Numbered from the stretch's first letter, positions 1-9,233 are shown. The stretch is DNA of 63,266 nucleotides from Haemophilus paraphrohaemolyticus (GCF_002015045.1 NZ_MUXX01000013.1:1-63266), one strand, 5' to 3'. Notes: a model not told the origin generated them from the sequence alone. Made by a program: numbers and translations.

Positions 1-188
1 TACTTTTTGCAAAAAATTTAAAAAACCTTACCGTTTGTTTACATTTGAATCACAAAGCGTATTTTTATCTCAAATATTGTTCAATTAAACATCACACCAT
101 ATTCTTATCTAATGCTTTACACTATTGAAGTAATCATTTGACAATTTTTGATTGAATTTAGGATTACTTTTGATTACATTCAGAAAAG

Positions 189-204
189 CGTGATCTATCT
201 CACA
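189..204. promoter_or_regulatory. CRP-binding site of talB promoter
   Basis: The site reads CGTGA-TCTATC-TCACA, which is one mismatch from the CRP consensus TGTGA-N6-TCACA. Its centre (196.5) lies about 41.5 bp upstream of the start point predicted from the TATTAT -10 box at 226-231. This is the spacing of a class II CRP-activated promoter. It is the canonical CRP type, not the Sxy-dependent TGCGA-N6-TCGCA type. The sequence match is seen; the function is inferred. Confidence 0.65.
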
Positions 205-225
205 TAAATACGAGAAAAAATCGGC

Positions 226-231
226 TATTAT
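226..231 (+). promoter_or_regulatory. -10 box of talB
   Basis: TATTAT in an AT-rich stretch 50 bp before the talB start codon. No good -35 hexamer is visible, which fits a promoter that depends on the CRP site just upstream. Confidence 0.5.
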
Positions 232-280
232 ATATAAATATATTTTCAACAATCCATTGATAACACAATAGGAAAACATT

Positions 281-1231
281 ATGAGCCAATTAGATGCTTT
301 AAGAGACATGACAGTAGTAGTTGCTGACACCGGTGACATTGATGCAATCAAGCAATACCAACCACAAGATGCCACAACTAACCCATCTTTAATTTTAAGT
401 GCTTCAGCATTACCACAATATGCGCCACTAATTGATGAAGCTGTTGCTTATGCAAAAGCAAAAAGCAATGACAAAGCACAACAATTAGTTGATGCTGAAG
501 ATAAATTAGCCGTAAACATTGGTTTAGAAATCTTAAAAATCGTTCCAGGACGTATCTCAACCGAAGTCGATGCTCGCTTCTCATACGACACAGAAAAAAC
601 CATTGCTAAAGCACGAAAGCTCATCGCTCTTTATAATGAAGCAGGCATCTCAAATGATCGCATCTTAATTAAAATCGCTTCAACATGGCAAGGTATCAAA
701 GCGGCAGAGCAATTAGAGAAAGAAGGTATTAACTGTAACCTCACCCTTTTATTCTCACAAGCTCAAGCTCGTGCGTGCGCTGAAGCAAACGTGTACCTCA
801 TCTCTCCATTTGTTGGACGTATTCTAGACTGGTACAAAGTAAATTCAGATCAAAAAGAATACGCACCAGCTGAAGATCCAGGTGTAGTTTCTGTTACCTC
901 AATCTACAACTACTACAAACAATACGGCTACAAAACCGTGGTAATGGGTGCGAGTTTCCGTAATGTAGGTGAAATTACCGAATTAGCAGGTTGCGATCGC
1001 TTAACCATCGCCCCTGCTCTATTGAAAGCATTACAAGAAAACAACGAACCATTAGTACGTAAATTAAGCTTTAACGACGAAATTCAAGCCCGCCCAGCAC
1101 CAATGACCGAAGCAGAATTCTATTGGGAACACAATCAAGACCCAATGGCAGTAGAAAAATTAGCTGAGGGCATCCGTAAATTTGCCATTGACCAAGAAAA
1201 ATTAGAAGCAATGCTTTTAACAAAACTTTAA
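281..1231 (+). CDS. talB: Transaldolase
   Basis: Transaldolase moves a dihydroxyacetone unit between sedoheptulose-7-phosphate and glyceraldehyde-3-phosphate in the non-oxidative pentose phosphate pathway, in the cytosol. The protein has 316 residues, the usual length of the TalA/TalB family. It shows the N-terminal ATTNPSL motif (residues 31-37) and the Schiff-base lysine K131 in [11 protein letters not shown]. The ATG is preceded by AGGAAAAC. It is monocistronic, with its own CRP-type promoter and a terminator directly after the stop codon. The choice of talB over talA rests on general similarity only. Confidence 0.95.
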   Translation: MSQLDALRDMTVVVADTGDIDAIKQYQPQDATTNPSLILSASALPQYAPLIDEAVAYAKAKSNDKAQQLVDAEDKLAVNIGLEILKIVPGRISTEVDARFSYDTEKTIAKARKLIALYNEAGISNDRILIKIASTWQGIKAAEQLEKEGINCNLTLLFSQAQARACAEANVYLISPFVGRILDWYKVNSDQKEYAPAEDPGVVSVTSIYNYYKQYGYKTVVMGASFRNVGEITELAGCDRLTIAPALLKALQENNEPLVRKLSFNDEIQARPAPMTEAEFYWEHNQDPMAVEKLAEGIRKFAIDQEKLEAMLLTKL

Positions 1232-1258
1232 TTTAATTATACACTCAAGTATATCACT

Positions 1259-1304
1259 GCCTCTATTTAGTGAGATTAATCGATGCTAAATAGGGGCATT
1301 TTTA
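1259..1304 (+). terminator. Terminator of talB
   Basis: Stem GCCTCTATTTAG / CTAAATAGGGGC (11 of 12 pairs plus one G-U) with a 15-nt loop, followed by ATTTTTAT. It lies 27 bp after the talB stop. Confidence 0.8.
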
Positions 1305-1390
1305 TAAATCTATAATTTATCTGAAATTATAAAAATATGTCATTAGACTTTCTTACCCTCCAAAATTATCGACAGAATAAACCTACTTGA

Positions 1391-1550
1391 AAATTACTTT
1401 ATGTAACTAGCTCTCCATTAATTATTAGTTTTTTCAATTCTGCCTTTATTGAGCCATTTGTTTCAAGTATAGCAATTGTGAAAAATAGTGATGGGGCTTA
1501 TTCAAGTTTAATTAACTTAAGCATCGAAGAGCATTTAGCAATGAAAGAAA
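1391..1550 (+). pseudogene. Unidentified headless reading frame
   Basis: An open frame with no start codon runs from the stop at 1388-1390. It reads, in part, YVTSSPLIISFFNSAF and later SSLINLSIEEHLAMKE, which looks like protein rather than random translation. It ends where it meets the jetD relic, which is in another frame. I do not recognise the family. Together with the relic it suggests a deletion joining two formerly separate genes. Confidence 0.25.
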
Positions 1551-1928
1551 ATTTGGGGGGCAGGTTATGGCTGGCAAGCATTAGCTCAAGCAAAATGGTT
1601 GAATCAACGTGATATCTATTATTGGGGCAATTTAGATACGCACGGTTTTGCAATTTTGGACCGCTTACGCAGGCATTTTCCACATACCATCTCTTTCTTA
1701 ATGGATGAGGAAACTTTGCTCAATTACCCCGATTTTTGGAGTAAAGAGAGCAAACCAAAGATAGAAAACCTTACCCTCTTAACCGAAGATGAATTACAAC
1801 TCTATCTTGCCTTACAATATCACCAATTTGGGAAAAATGTGCGATTAGAGCAGGAGTTTATCCCATTTTCAGTGGTAAAATCAGCGATAGAAAAGATGAC
1901 TAACAGTAAAAATCAGGAGAAAAAATGA
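1551..1928 (+). pseudogene. jetD: C-terminal remnant of Wadjet JetD
   Basis: Only the last ~125 codons remain. The frame reads WGAGYGWQALAQAKWL, then DIYYWGNLDTHGFAIL, LRRHFPH, SFLMDEETLL and a closing VRLEQEFIPFS segment. This is the DUF2220 / JetD C-terminal (Toprim-like) pattern. JetD is the nuclease subunit of the Wadjet JetABCD system, which destroys plasmids. The DNA-binding N-terminal part and jetA, jetB and jetC are absent, so it cannot be functional. A stop at 1542-1544 closes the frame upstream; a TTG at 1599 could start a shorter peptide. The stop overlaps the MOSC gene start (ATGA), so the relic may still carry its translation. The family assignment rests on motif recall. Confidence 0.7.
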
Positions 1929-2587
1929 CAGCAGAAGTGTTAGCAATAAAAATTGGTTTGGTAGAAAAGATTACTTTTGCCGATGGCACCACGCTTGAAA
2001 GTGCGATTCGCAAGCAACCAGTTGAGCAAATGGTCGTGAATGAAATTGGGGCTGAGGGCAACGATGTTGGCTTAAAAGCACATCATGGCGGAGTGGATAA
2101 AGCCCTTTTCTTTATGGCAGAGAAAACATTCGAACATCTCACAAGCTTAATTGGCAAGGATTTTGACTGGCAAGGTAGTGCGATTTATGGTGAGAATTTC
2201 ATCGTTTCTGGCTTAGATGAATATAATGTTTGCGTGGGCGATCATTACCAGATTGGCGAGGTTATTGTCGAAGTTTCGCAACCACGTAAACCGTGCGAAC
2301 GTTTATCACTCAACAGCGAATATTCCGATACCCAGAAAATTGTGCGAGAAAAAGGCTTAACCGGCTGGTATGTCCGAGTGATTCAAACAGGCGTTTGCAA
2401 AAAAGGCGACAAAATCCACCGCTTGCAGCAGCCATTTCCGAAACTCAACATAATGTACCTCAATCAACTTGCTACTCAAAAACCAAATGAAGCAATGAGA
2501 GCTGATTTAGAAGAAGCATTAAATTATGAAATATTAGCCGAAGCATTTAAGAGAACGTTGAGAAATCAGTTGAGCAGAATCAAATAG
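1925..2587 (+). CDS. yiiM: MOSC domain protein, YiiM-like
   Basis: A 220-residue single MOSC domain protein of the YiiM type. MOSC domains bind sulfur-carrying molybdenum cofactor; YiiM proteins reduce N-hydroxylated compounds such as 6-hydroxylaminopurine. Visible are the family's HHGGVDKAL stretch near residue 54 and the conserved cysteine in QPRKPCERLS near residue 120, the expected Moco sulfur ligand. The start codon overlaps the end of the jetD relic by 4 bases and is preceded by CAGGAGAAAAA. No terminator is obvious before the convergent ppa gene. The family is well supported; the substrate is not known from sequence. Confidence 0.85.
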   Translation: MTAEVLAIKIGLVEKITFADGTTLESAIRKQPVEQMVVNEIGAEGNDVGLKAHHGGVDKALFFMAEKTFEHLTSLIGKDFDWQGSAIYGENFIVSGLDEYNVCVGDHYQIGEVIVEVSQPRKPCERLSLNSEYSDTQKIVREKGLTGWYVRVIQTGVCKKGDKIHRLQQPFPKLNIMYLNQLATQKPNEAMRADLEEALNYEILAEAFKRTLRNQLSRIK

Positions 2588-2726
2588 CAAAAAATAAGAT
2601 TACAGTCAGTAATCGAACCAATGCTTTGATCTACTATGCCTATAAAAAATCCTCACTATATAATGAATAAGATTTACAACCAAAATTCAAGATATAGGAG
2701 GATTGATTTTAATCTAAAAAATTAAA

Positions 2727-3257
2727 TTAACGTTCATTCCAACGTTTGATTGATTCACGAATTACTTCTTTTGCTTCTTCTACATCGCCCCAGTGAGTTA
2801 CTTTAGTAGAACCTGTTTTTTTCAACGCTTTGTAGTTATTGAAGTGGAACTCAATTTGTTTAATTAAGTTCGTAGGTAAATCTGCTAATGTGTTGTATGC
2901 ATTACCTGTATCACGATCATCTGCTGGCACACAAACGATTTTGTCATCTACTTCACCATCGTCCACGAATTTCATCACACCGATTACTTTCGCTTCAAGG
3001 AACACGCCTGTCGCTAATGGTTGGCGAGTGATCAATAACACATCTAGCTCATCGCCATCTTCATCTAAAGTTTGTGGAATGAACCCGTAGTTAGTTGGTT
3101 TAGCGAAGATTGCAGGCTCAACACGGTCTAATTGGAATGCTGCAACTTTACGGTTCCATTCGATTTTGTGGCAGCTGCCTTCAGGGATTTCGTTTACTAC
3201 ATTGATAATACCAGCGTCTACATCGCCTGGTGTTAAAATTTGATTAAAATCAGCCAT
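2727..3257 (-). CDS. ppa: Inorganic pyrophosphatase
   Basis: Family I soluble pyrophosphatase, which hydrolyses PPi to two Pi in the cytosol and drives biosynthetic reactions forward. I chose the ATG at 3257 because it gives 176 residues, the exact length of E. coli PPase, starting MADFNQILTPGD with GAGGACA just upstream. The longer open frame upstream overlaps yggS and lacks family similarity. The metal-binding signature DGDELDVLLI and downstream acidic residues are present. It lies downstream of yggS on the same strand with a 79-bp gap and probably has its own promoter there. Confidence 0.96.
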   Translation of the reverse strand: MADFNQILTPGDVDAGIINVVNEIPEGSCHKIEWNRKVAAFQLDRVEPAIFAKPTNYGFIPQTLDEDGDELDVLLITRQPLATGVFLEAKVIGVMKFVDDGEVDDKIVCVPADDRDTGNAYNTLADLPTNLIKQIEFHFNNYKALKKTGSTKVTHWGDVEEAKEVIRESIKRWNER

Positions 3258-3336
3258 TGAAATGTCCTCATTGGTTGGGTTAAAAAACGTGGCAAGTATA
3301 TCAGTTTTTGAGTGCTTATCCACAAATAATCTGCAT

Positions 3337-4026
3337 TTATTGCTTGTTATAATCCCTCGCCCCAAAAATCGCTGTGCCAATGCGTACCATAGTTGAGCCA
3401 CACTCAATTGCACTCGCCATATCGTCCGACATTCCCATTGAGAGCGTATCAATGCCCTCAAATTGCTGCTGTAAGCGGTCAAGAAGTTCCTTCATTTTGC
3501 GTAACGCGATTTTCTGCTGTTCTGGCCCACTTTCAGGCTTTGGAATTGCCATCAAACCGCGTAATCTTAAACGTGGCAGCTGGCTGATTTTTTCTGCAAA
3601 TAACAGCATCTCCTCAGGCTGAATCCCCGATTTTGAAACTTCATCGCTGATGTTGATTTGAATTAACACATTCAACGGTGGTAAATGCTCAGGGCGCTGG
3701 TCATTCAAACGCTCGGCAATTTTAAGACGATCTACCGTTTGAATCCAATCAAAATTTTCCGCTACCAAACGGCTTTTGTTTGATTGTAACGGGCCAATAA
3801 AATGCCATTCAATCGCTTTATTTTCAGCAAAATAGGTTATTTTTTCTACACCCTCTTGCACATAATTTTCGCCAAAAGCTCGTTGCCCTGCTTTGATTGC
3901 TTCTTCAATCGCCTGCACAGGCTTGGTTTTAGAAACGGCTAACAAACGCACATTTTCTCGTTGATATTGGCGAGAAATCTGCTCAATTTGTTGATGAATT
4001 CGAGATAAATTTTCAGAAATCGACAT
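3337..4026 (-). CDS. yggS: PLP homeostasis protein YggS
   Basis: A PLP-binding protein of the YggS/PROSC (PLPBP) family, 229 residues. It has the alanine-racemase-like N-terminal TIM-barrel fold but no known enzymatic activity; it buffers pyridoxal phosphate and affects amino acid pools. The PLP lysine is K33 in LLAVSKTKP. Other family marks are FGENYVQEG, EWHFIGPLQSNK and the closing VRIGTAIFGAR. It is transcribed away from kdsC; the 66-bp gap must hold both promoters. Confidence 0.93.
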   Translation of the reverse strand: MSISENLSRIHQQIEQISRQYQRENVRLLAVSKTKPVQAIEEAIKAGQRAFGENYVQEGVEKITYFAENKAIEWHFIGPLQSNKSRLVAENFDWIQTVDRLKIAERLNDQRPEHLPPLNVLIQINISDEVSKSGIQPEEMLLFAEKISQLPRLRLRGLMAIPKPESGPEQQKIALRKMKELLDRLQQQFEGIDTLSMGMSDDMASAIECGSTMVRIGTAIFGARDYNKQ

Positions 4027-4092
4027 AACACTTCTCTTTTTTGCGTGGCTAAAGGCTATAATGGGTAAATCATATCATAAAAGGACAAAACA

Positions 4093-4629
4093 ATGGATTT
4101 AACCAAGATTAAATTAGTGATTACTGATGTGGATGGCGTACTTACCGATGGCGGCTTGTATTACACCGCAGAAGGCGAAGTGATGAAGCGCTTTCACGTG
4201 CACGATGGCTTAGGCGTGAAAATGCTACAAACTTGTGGCATTCAGGTTGCCGTGATTTCAGGTGGCGATCATCCTTTGCTTCGCAAACGCCTTGAAGTGC
4301 TGAAAATCAAGCTGGCTTATTTAGGCAAAATGGAAAAACGCTCCGCCTGTTTCGATATTATGCAGCAAGCTGGTGTAACGCCAGAGCAAACCGCTTTTAT
4401 TGGCGATGATACGCTTGATTTACCCGCATTCGAAGTGTGTGGTTTAGCGATTGCGACCAAAAATGCCCACGATTACGTAAAAGAAAAAGCGGATTGGGTG
4501 TTGGAAAAATCAGGCGGCGAAGGGGCGTTTCGTGAGGTGTCGGATAAAATTTTAGATGCCCAAGGCTTTGATGAGATTTTCCGTACAACGGATGGTTTTT
4601 TAACAATTGCGGAGAAAATGGCGCAGTAG
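4093..4629 (+). CDS. kdsC: KDO-8-phosphate phosphatase
   Basis: A HAD-superfamily C0-type phosphatase that releases phosphate from 3-deoxy-D-manno-octulosonate 8-phosphate to give KDO for the lipopolysaccharide inner core. It has 178 residues with no cap domain, typical of KdsC tetramers. Motif I is VITDVDGVLTDGG with the catalytic aspartates D12 and D14; the third motif is IGDDTLDLPAFE around residues 103-114. RBS AAAGGACA precedes the ATG. It is followed by a strong dyad terminator built from uptake sequences. Confidence 0.94.
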   Translation: MDLTKIKLVITDVDGVLTDGGLYYTAEGEVMKRFHVHDGLGVKMLQTCGIQVAVISGGDHPLLRKRLEVLKIKLAYLGKMEKRSACFDIMQQAGVTPEQTAFIGDDTLDLPAFEVCGLAIATKNAHDYVKEKADWVLEKSGGEGAFREVSDKILDAQGFDEIFRTTDGFLTIAEKMAQ

Positions 4630-4675
4630 CCTTTTATTGGATGCAATTTTAGATGTTGTAAAAGCATAAATTGGA

Positions 4676-4725
4676 AAACAAGCGGTTGATTTTGCAAATC
4701 AAAATGCAAAATCAACCGCTTGTTT
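4676..4725. terminator. Uptake-sequence dyad terminator
   Basis: A perfect inverted repeat with 20-bp arms (AAACAAGCGGTTGATTTTGC) around a 10-bp loop. Both arms contain the exact Apl-type DNA-uptake core ACAAGCGGT, at 4678 and 4715. It separates kdsC from murB and is followed by TTTATGTT. Pasteurellaceae commonly reuse paired uptake sequences as terminators. It also marks the resident uptake dialect of this genome. Confidence 0.85.
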
Positions 4726-4764
4726 ATGTTAAAATGCCCGAAATTTTCTAACCGATTAAATATT

Positions 4765-5790
4765 ATGCAAAGTTTAACTCCTTTTCACACCTTTCATCTG
4801 CCTACCAAGGCTTCAGAAATTATTGAATATACTAATGTTGAGCAACTTTTAACTGCGTGGCAAACTGCAACTAACGCCAACCAGCCTGTTTTGCTTTTAG
4901 GACAAGGCTCGAATGTGCTTTTTACCGATGATTTCCACGGTGTTGTGCTCGTCAATAAAATGCAGGGCATTGAACAGCATGAAGATGCTGATTTCTACTA
5001 TCTACACGTACAAGGGGGACAGAATTGGCACGAGTTAGTGAAAACAGCGCTCTCGCTTGGCATTTATGGCTTAGAAAATTTAGCCTTGATTCCAGGTGTG
5101 GCGGGCTCTGCACCGATTCAAAATATCGGTGCCTATGGCGTGGAGTTTGCGAATGTGTGCGATTTTGTCGATGTAGTGCATCTACCAACGGGCGAACATT
5201 CTCAATTAAGCAAAGAGGCGTGCCGTTTTGGTTATCGCGATAGCATTTTCAAGCACGAATACAAAGACGAATATGCGATTATTGCTGTTGGTTTGAAATT
5301 GCCAAAAGCGTGGGCACCGGTGCTGAATTATGGCTCATTGGCTCAGTTTGAGCCTGAAACTGTAACGGCTCAGCAAGTGTTTGAAGAAGTGTGCGCTGTG
5401 CGTTCTAGCAAATTGCCAAATCCAGATGAATTTGGCAATGCAGGTAGTTTCTTCAAAAACCCTGTGATTGATGCTGTAACTTTCCAACAAATTCAGACCG
5501 CTTACCCGCACATTCCAAACTATCCGCAAGCAGATGGCACGGTAAAACTTGCTGCAGGTTGGTTGATTGACCAATGCGGTTTAAAAGGCTTCCAAGTGGG
5601 CGGAGCTGCAGTGCATGCCCAACAAGCGTTGGTTTTGATTAACAAAGAGAACGCAACAGGAATGGATATTGTGAATTTAGCCAAAGCGGTTCGCCAACAA
5701 GTTCGTGATAAATTTGACGTAGAACTACACCCAGAAGTGCGTTTTATGGGCAAAAATGGCGAAATTGATAGTGAATTGATTACGCGATAA
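4765..5790 (+). CDS. murB: UDP-N-acetylenolpyruvoylglucosamine reductase
   Basis: MurB reduces UDP-GlcNAc-enolpyruvate to UDP-MurNAc with NADPH and FAD, the second committed step of peptidoglycan synthesis. I chose the ATG at 4765 ([10 protein letters not shown]) because it gives 341 residues, matching type I MurB. An earlier in-frame ATG at 4720 lies inside the terminator. FAD-binding motifs are LGQGSNVLF (residues 45-53) and [15 protein letters not shown] (111-125). Catalytic residues are R158 in GYRDS and S228 in [10 protein letters not shown], with the late HPEVRF glutamate. Confidence 0.95.
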   Translation: MQSLTPFHTFHLPTKASEIIEYTNVEQLLTAWQTATNANQPVLLLGQGSNVLFTDDFHGVVLVNKMQGIEQHEDADFYYLHVQGGQNWHELVKTALSLGIYGLENLALIPGVAGSAPIQNIGAYGVEFANVCDFVDVVHLPTGEHSQLSKEACRFGYRDSIFKHEYKDEYAIIAVGLKLPKAWAPVLNYGSLAQFEPETVTAQQVFEEVCAVRSSKLPNPDEFGNAGSFFKNPVIDAVTFQQIQTAYPHIPNYPQADGTVKLAAGWLIDQCGLKGFQVGGAAVHAQQALVLINKENATGMDIVNLAKAVRQQVRDKFDVELHPEVRFMGKNGEIDSELITR

Positions 5791-6013
5791 TATTTAACGC
5801 TTAATTGATTAAAAAAATTTTATGATACCTATCAATATTCAATTCTCTATAAGAAAACTGTTTGCGTTCTAAATATAGTATTTTTCTCTAATAAAGTACA
5901 AGTATGCAATATTTTATAAAAACACCACCATTTTCATTGGCTTTTATGACATTGCTCGCGGAATTTTTAAATGGTAGGATTTGCGAACTTTTTACTTTAT
6001 TGAGAAAAATAAT

Positions 6014-7330
6014 ATGTCAAATCAACTTCGTAATGATCCGAAAAAAGTGGCAATTGCCTCGATGATCGGCACAGCAATCGAGTTTTTCGATTACTATATT
6101 TATGCAGCAGCTGCTGTGTTGGTCTTTAACACGCAATTCTTTAAAAGTGGCGATCCAGTTTCTGATGAGCTACTTTCCCTTTCTACTTTAGCATTAGCTT
6201 TCTTTGCTCGCCCGATTGGTTCGGCATTATTTGGACACTTCGGTGACAGAATCGGTCGTAAAAAAACCTTAGTTGCCTCTTTATTATTGATGGGTGGTTC
6301 AACCGTGATGATCGGGATGCTCCCGACCTATGAAAGCATCGGTATCTGGGCGCCAGTATTGCTCTGCTTATGCCGTGTTGGTCAGGGCTTAGGTTTAGGC
6401 GGTGAATGGGGCGGTGCTGCATTAGTTGCAACAGAAAACGCCCCTGAAGGTCAACGTGCGTGGTATGGAACATTCCCACAATTAGGTGCGCCAATTGGCT
6501 TGTTCGTGGCAAATGCTTCTTTCTTCTTGGTGAGTTATTTCTTGGGTCACGATGCGTTAGTACAATGGGCGTGGCGTATTCCGTTCATCTCTTCAATTGT
6601 GTTGGTCATGGTGGGCTTATGGGTACGTTTAACCTTGCACGAAAGCCACGTATTCCGCGAAGCTGAGCAACAAGGCAAAACGCAAAAAGTCCCTGTTTCT
6701 GTGGTCTTCCGTCATCACTTAAAACCGTTAATTCTTGGCACATTCATTATGACGGCAACTTACGTGTTGTTCTATATTATGACGGCGTTCGCACAAGTGT
6801 ATTCTCGCACGCCAGCAAAACTCTCTGAAGCAGGACATGCAATGGGTTTAGGTATTGCACCTAATACATTTACAGGCTTATTGTTATTAAATTCTATCGT
6901 ATTTGCAATTTTCACCAGTATTTCGGGCATTTATGCAGACAGAATTGGACGTCGTAAATTCTTATTATGGGTAACCTTTGCAATGGGGATTTTCGGCCTA
7001 GCTATGCCATTATTCTTATCAAACGGCACGCCAGTTTCGGTATTCTTTTTCTTGGTGGTTGGTATGAGTTTAATGGGATTCACTTTCGGCCCGATGGCAG
7101 CATTACTGCCTGAATTATTCCCAACAGAAGTGCGTTATTCTGGTGCATCATTGGCGTATAACTTCGCGTCAATTGTGGGTGCAACCATTGCGGCAACCTT
7201 TGCGATTAAAATTAACGCAGCATACGGCATCTTTGGTGTGGGAGTTTATTTGACGGTGAATGCTTTAATCACGCTTCTCGCATTATGGGCATCAAAAGAG
7301 ACTAAAGATTTAGACCTAACGAAAGCCTAA
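6014..7330 (+). CDS. MHS-family MFS transporter, YhjE-like
   Basis: A 438-residue inner-membrane transporter of the major facilitator superfamily, metabolite:H+ symporter branch (ShiA, ProP, YhjE). It has about 12 hydrophobic segments and the MFS loop signature GHFGDRIGRKKTL near residue 82, repeated in the second half as YADRIGRRKF. The stretches IGTAIEFFDYYIYA and GLGLGGEWGGAALVATENAP are almost the same as in E. coli YhjE, an orphan transporter. The ATG at 6014 fits the family start better than an earlier TTG/ATG in frame. The substrate cannot be told. It stands alone with its own terminator. Confidence 0.85.
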   Translation: MSNQLRNDPKKVAIASMIGTAIEFFDYYIYAAAAVLVFNTQFFKSGDPVSDELLSLSTLALAFFARPIGSALFGHFGDRIGRKKTLVASLLLMGGSTVMIGMLPTYESIGIWAPVLLCLCRVGQGLGLGGEWGGAALVATENAPEGQRAWYGTFPQLGAPIGLFVANASFFLVSYFLGHDALVQWAWRIPFISSIVLVMVGLWVRLTLHESHVFREAEQQGKTQKVPVSVVFRHHLKPLILGTFIMTATYVLFYIMTAFAQVYSRTPAKLSEAGHAMGLGIAPNTFTGLLLLNSIVFAIFTSISGIYADRIGRRKFLLWVTFAMGIFGLAMPLFLSNGTPVSVFFFLVVGMSLMGFTFGPMAALLPELFPTEVRYSGASLAYNFASIVGATIAATFAIKINAAYGIFGVGVYLTVNALITLLALWASKETKDLDLTKA

Positions 7331-7357
7331 TTTTAGCTTAAATAATATGATATGATT

Positions 7358-7403
7358 TTCACCTAGCATTGTGGATCAACCGCATTGCTAGGTGAATTTT
7401 TTG
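7358..7403 (+). terminator. Terminator of the MFS transporter gene
   Basis: Stem TTCACCTAGCA / TGCTAGGTGAA (11 bp) around a 17-nt loop, followed by TTTTTTGC. It sits 27 bp after the stop and 20 bp before the biotin ligase start. Confidence 0.8.
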
Positions 7404-7424
7404 CTTAGCCAGTAAGGGGGAACA

Positions 7425-8186
7425 ATGAAGCTCAACCAACCTCAAATTCAAGAAGCCTTGCTTTGCGGGCAAGCCTTTGTGTTTAATGAAATTAACTCCA
7501 CCAACGCTTATTTGCTGGAGCACTATCAAACGTTGGAACAAGGCACAGTTTGTCTTGCTGAAATCCAAACCGCAGGTCGGGGTAGACGAGGCAGAACATG
7601 GTTTTCACCTGAAAGTGAGAACCTTTATTTTTCAATTCTGTGGCATTACAAACAAAACGAATTAGAGAATTTACCTGCGTTGAGCTTGGTTGTTTCGCTG
7701 ATTATTGCCGAAGCTTTGCAAGCCCAAAATGTGCAAGATATTCAGATCAAATGGCCGAACGATATTTATTATCAAGGCAAAAAAATGGGGGGGATTTTGA
7801 TTGAAACCAAAGCCAACCGAGAGGGGATTCATTTGATTATCGGCATCGGGCTGAATTTAGGGATGGCACAGGTAGATCAGAAGATTGTGACGCAAGCATG
7901 GTCTGATCTTTCGCAATACCATTTCGACCGCAATAAACTCGTGTGCGACTTAGTACAAACATTGCAAAAAAACATGAAAATTTACCCGCTTGTTGGCTTT
8001 TCTCACTACCAAGAACGCTGGCAAACCTTCGATATTTTCCAAAACCAAGCAGTCAAATTGATTGCCAACGCTCACGAAATTCACGGTATTTCACGTGGCA
8101 TTAACGAACAAGGCGAGCTGGTGCTTGAGCAAAATGGCGAACTGAATGCCTTTGCGATTGGCGAAATGTCGCTCCGTTCTGAATAA
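7425..8186 (+). CDS. birA: Biotin--[acetyl-CoA-carboxylase] ligase lacking HTH
   Basis: Biotin protein ligase: it activates biotin to biotinyl-5'-AMP and attaches it to the lysine of AccB (BCCP). The protein has 253 residues with the glycine/arginine-rich GRGRRGR motif at 51-57 and KWPNDI at 109-114, followed by K120 in GKKMGG. A C-terminal SH3-like domain follows. E. coli BirA has ~320 residues with an N-terminal winged helix; here that domain is missing, and a terminator directly upstream leaves no room for it. It should be a monofunctional group I ligase that cannot act as the bio repressor. RBS AAGGGGGAAC is strong. miaA follows after 14 bp, probably co-transcribed. Confidence 0.88.
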   Translation: MKLNQPQIQEALLCGQAFVFNEINSTNAYLLEHYQTLEQGTVCLAEIQTAGRGRRGRTWFSPESENLYFSILWHYKQNELENLPALSLVVSLIIAEALQAQNVQDIQIKWPNDIYYQGKKMGGILIETKANREGIHLIIGIGLNLGMAQVDQKIVTQAWSDLSQYHFDRNKLVCDLVQTLQKNMKIYPLVGFSHYQERWQTFDIFQNQAVKLIANAHEIHGISRGINEQGELVLEQNGELNAFAIGEMSLRSE

Positions 8187-8200
8187 AAGTAGAATAAAAG

Positions 8201-9139
8201 ATGAACAATAAACCTAAAGCGATTTTTTTAATGGGTCCGACCGCTTCGGGCAAAACCGACTTGGCAATTGTCCTGCGTGAGAGCCTGCCCGTGGAAGTGA
8301 TTAGCGTGGATTCCGCCCTGATTTACAAAGGAATGAACATTGGCACAGCAAAACCAAGCCGTGAGGAATTAGCAAAAGCACCACATCGTTTAATCGATAT
8401 TTTAGACCCCGCGGAAAGTTATTCTGCAATGAATTTCCGAGCTGATGCCTTAAAAGAGATGGCGGAAATCACTGCAAGCGGTCGAATCCCGTTGCTCGTT
8501 GGCGGCACGATGCTTTACTACAAAGCCTTGATTGAAGGGCTTTCGCCGCTGCCTTCTGCCGACAGCGAAGTTCGCACAAAAATCGAACAAAAAGCCGCAG
8601 AATTTGGCTGGGGTGCTTTGCATCAAGATTTGATGGCAATCGATCCTGTTTCAGCAAACCGCATCAATCCGAATGACAGTCAACGCATCAACCGAGCGTT
8701 GGAAGTATTCTACATCACAGGCAAAACAATGACCGAGCTTACGACTCAACAGGGCAAAAGTTTACCTTATGATGTATTGCAATTCGCTATCACACCTGAA
8801 GATCGAGCTGTGTTGCACCAGCGTATTGAGCAGCGTTTTTATAAAATGATTGAACTTGGTTTTGAGCAAGAAGTACGAAAGCTATTTGAGCGTGGCGATT
8901 TGAATATTGATTTGCCATCTATCCGCTGCGTAGGCTATCGCCAAATGTGGGAATATCTACAAGGAGATATTTCACTAGACGAAGCGATTTTCAAAGGCAT
9001 CTGTGCCACCCGCCAACTAGCCAAACGCCAAATTACATGGTTACGTGGTTGGCAAAGTGAAATTACGTGGTTAGATAGTCTTGAGCCTGAAAAGGCAAAA
9101 CAAATTGTATTAGAAAAATGGGCTAAGTTTAGTGCATAA
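8201..9139 (+). CDS. miaA: tRNA dimethylallyltransferase
   Basis: MiaA transfers a dimethylallyl group to N6 of A37 in tRNAs that read UNN codons, the first step to ms2i6A37. It has 312 residues. The P-loop GPTASGKT is at 12-19, followed by the [18 protein letters not shown] substrate-binding region. The [11 protein letters not shown] stretch near residue 240 is also typical. It lies directly behind the biotin ligase gene. In many relatives miaA is followed by hfq, which is not the case here. Confidence 0.95.
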   Translation: MNNKPKAIFLMGPTASGKTDLAIVLRESLPVEVISVDSALIYKGMNIGTAKPSREELAKAPHRLIDILDPAESYSAMNFRADALKEMAEITASGRIPLLVGGTMLYYKALIEGLSPLPSADSEVRTKIEQKAAEFGWGALHQDLMAIDPVSANRINPNDSQRINRALEVFYITGKTMTELTTQQGKSLPYDVLQFAITPEDRAVLHQRIEQRFYKMIELGFEQEVRKLFERGDLNIDLPSIRCVGYRQMWEYLQGDISLDEAIFKGICATRQLAKRQITWLRGWQSEITWLDSLEPEKAKQIVLEKWAKFSA

Positions 9140-9185
9140 TCAAGCGGTAAAATTTTCCTGATGTTTTGCTTTATATGCCAAATAA

Positions 9186-9219
9186 AAAAACCACAATCAT
9201 TTGATTGTGGTTTCTTTTT
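9186..9219. terminator. Bidirectional terminator miaA / yagU
   Basis: Perfect 12-bp stem AAACCACAATCA / TGATTGTGGTTT with a 2-nt loop, T-rich on the plus side and A-rich on the other, between two convergent genes. Confidence 0.85.
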
Positions 9220-9233
9220 ACTTAAATCATCAA

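Noticed and set aside
109..375. 88-codon minus-strand frame across the talB start
   Set aside because: It overlaps the talB promoter and gene and shows no protein-like pattern.
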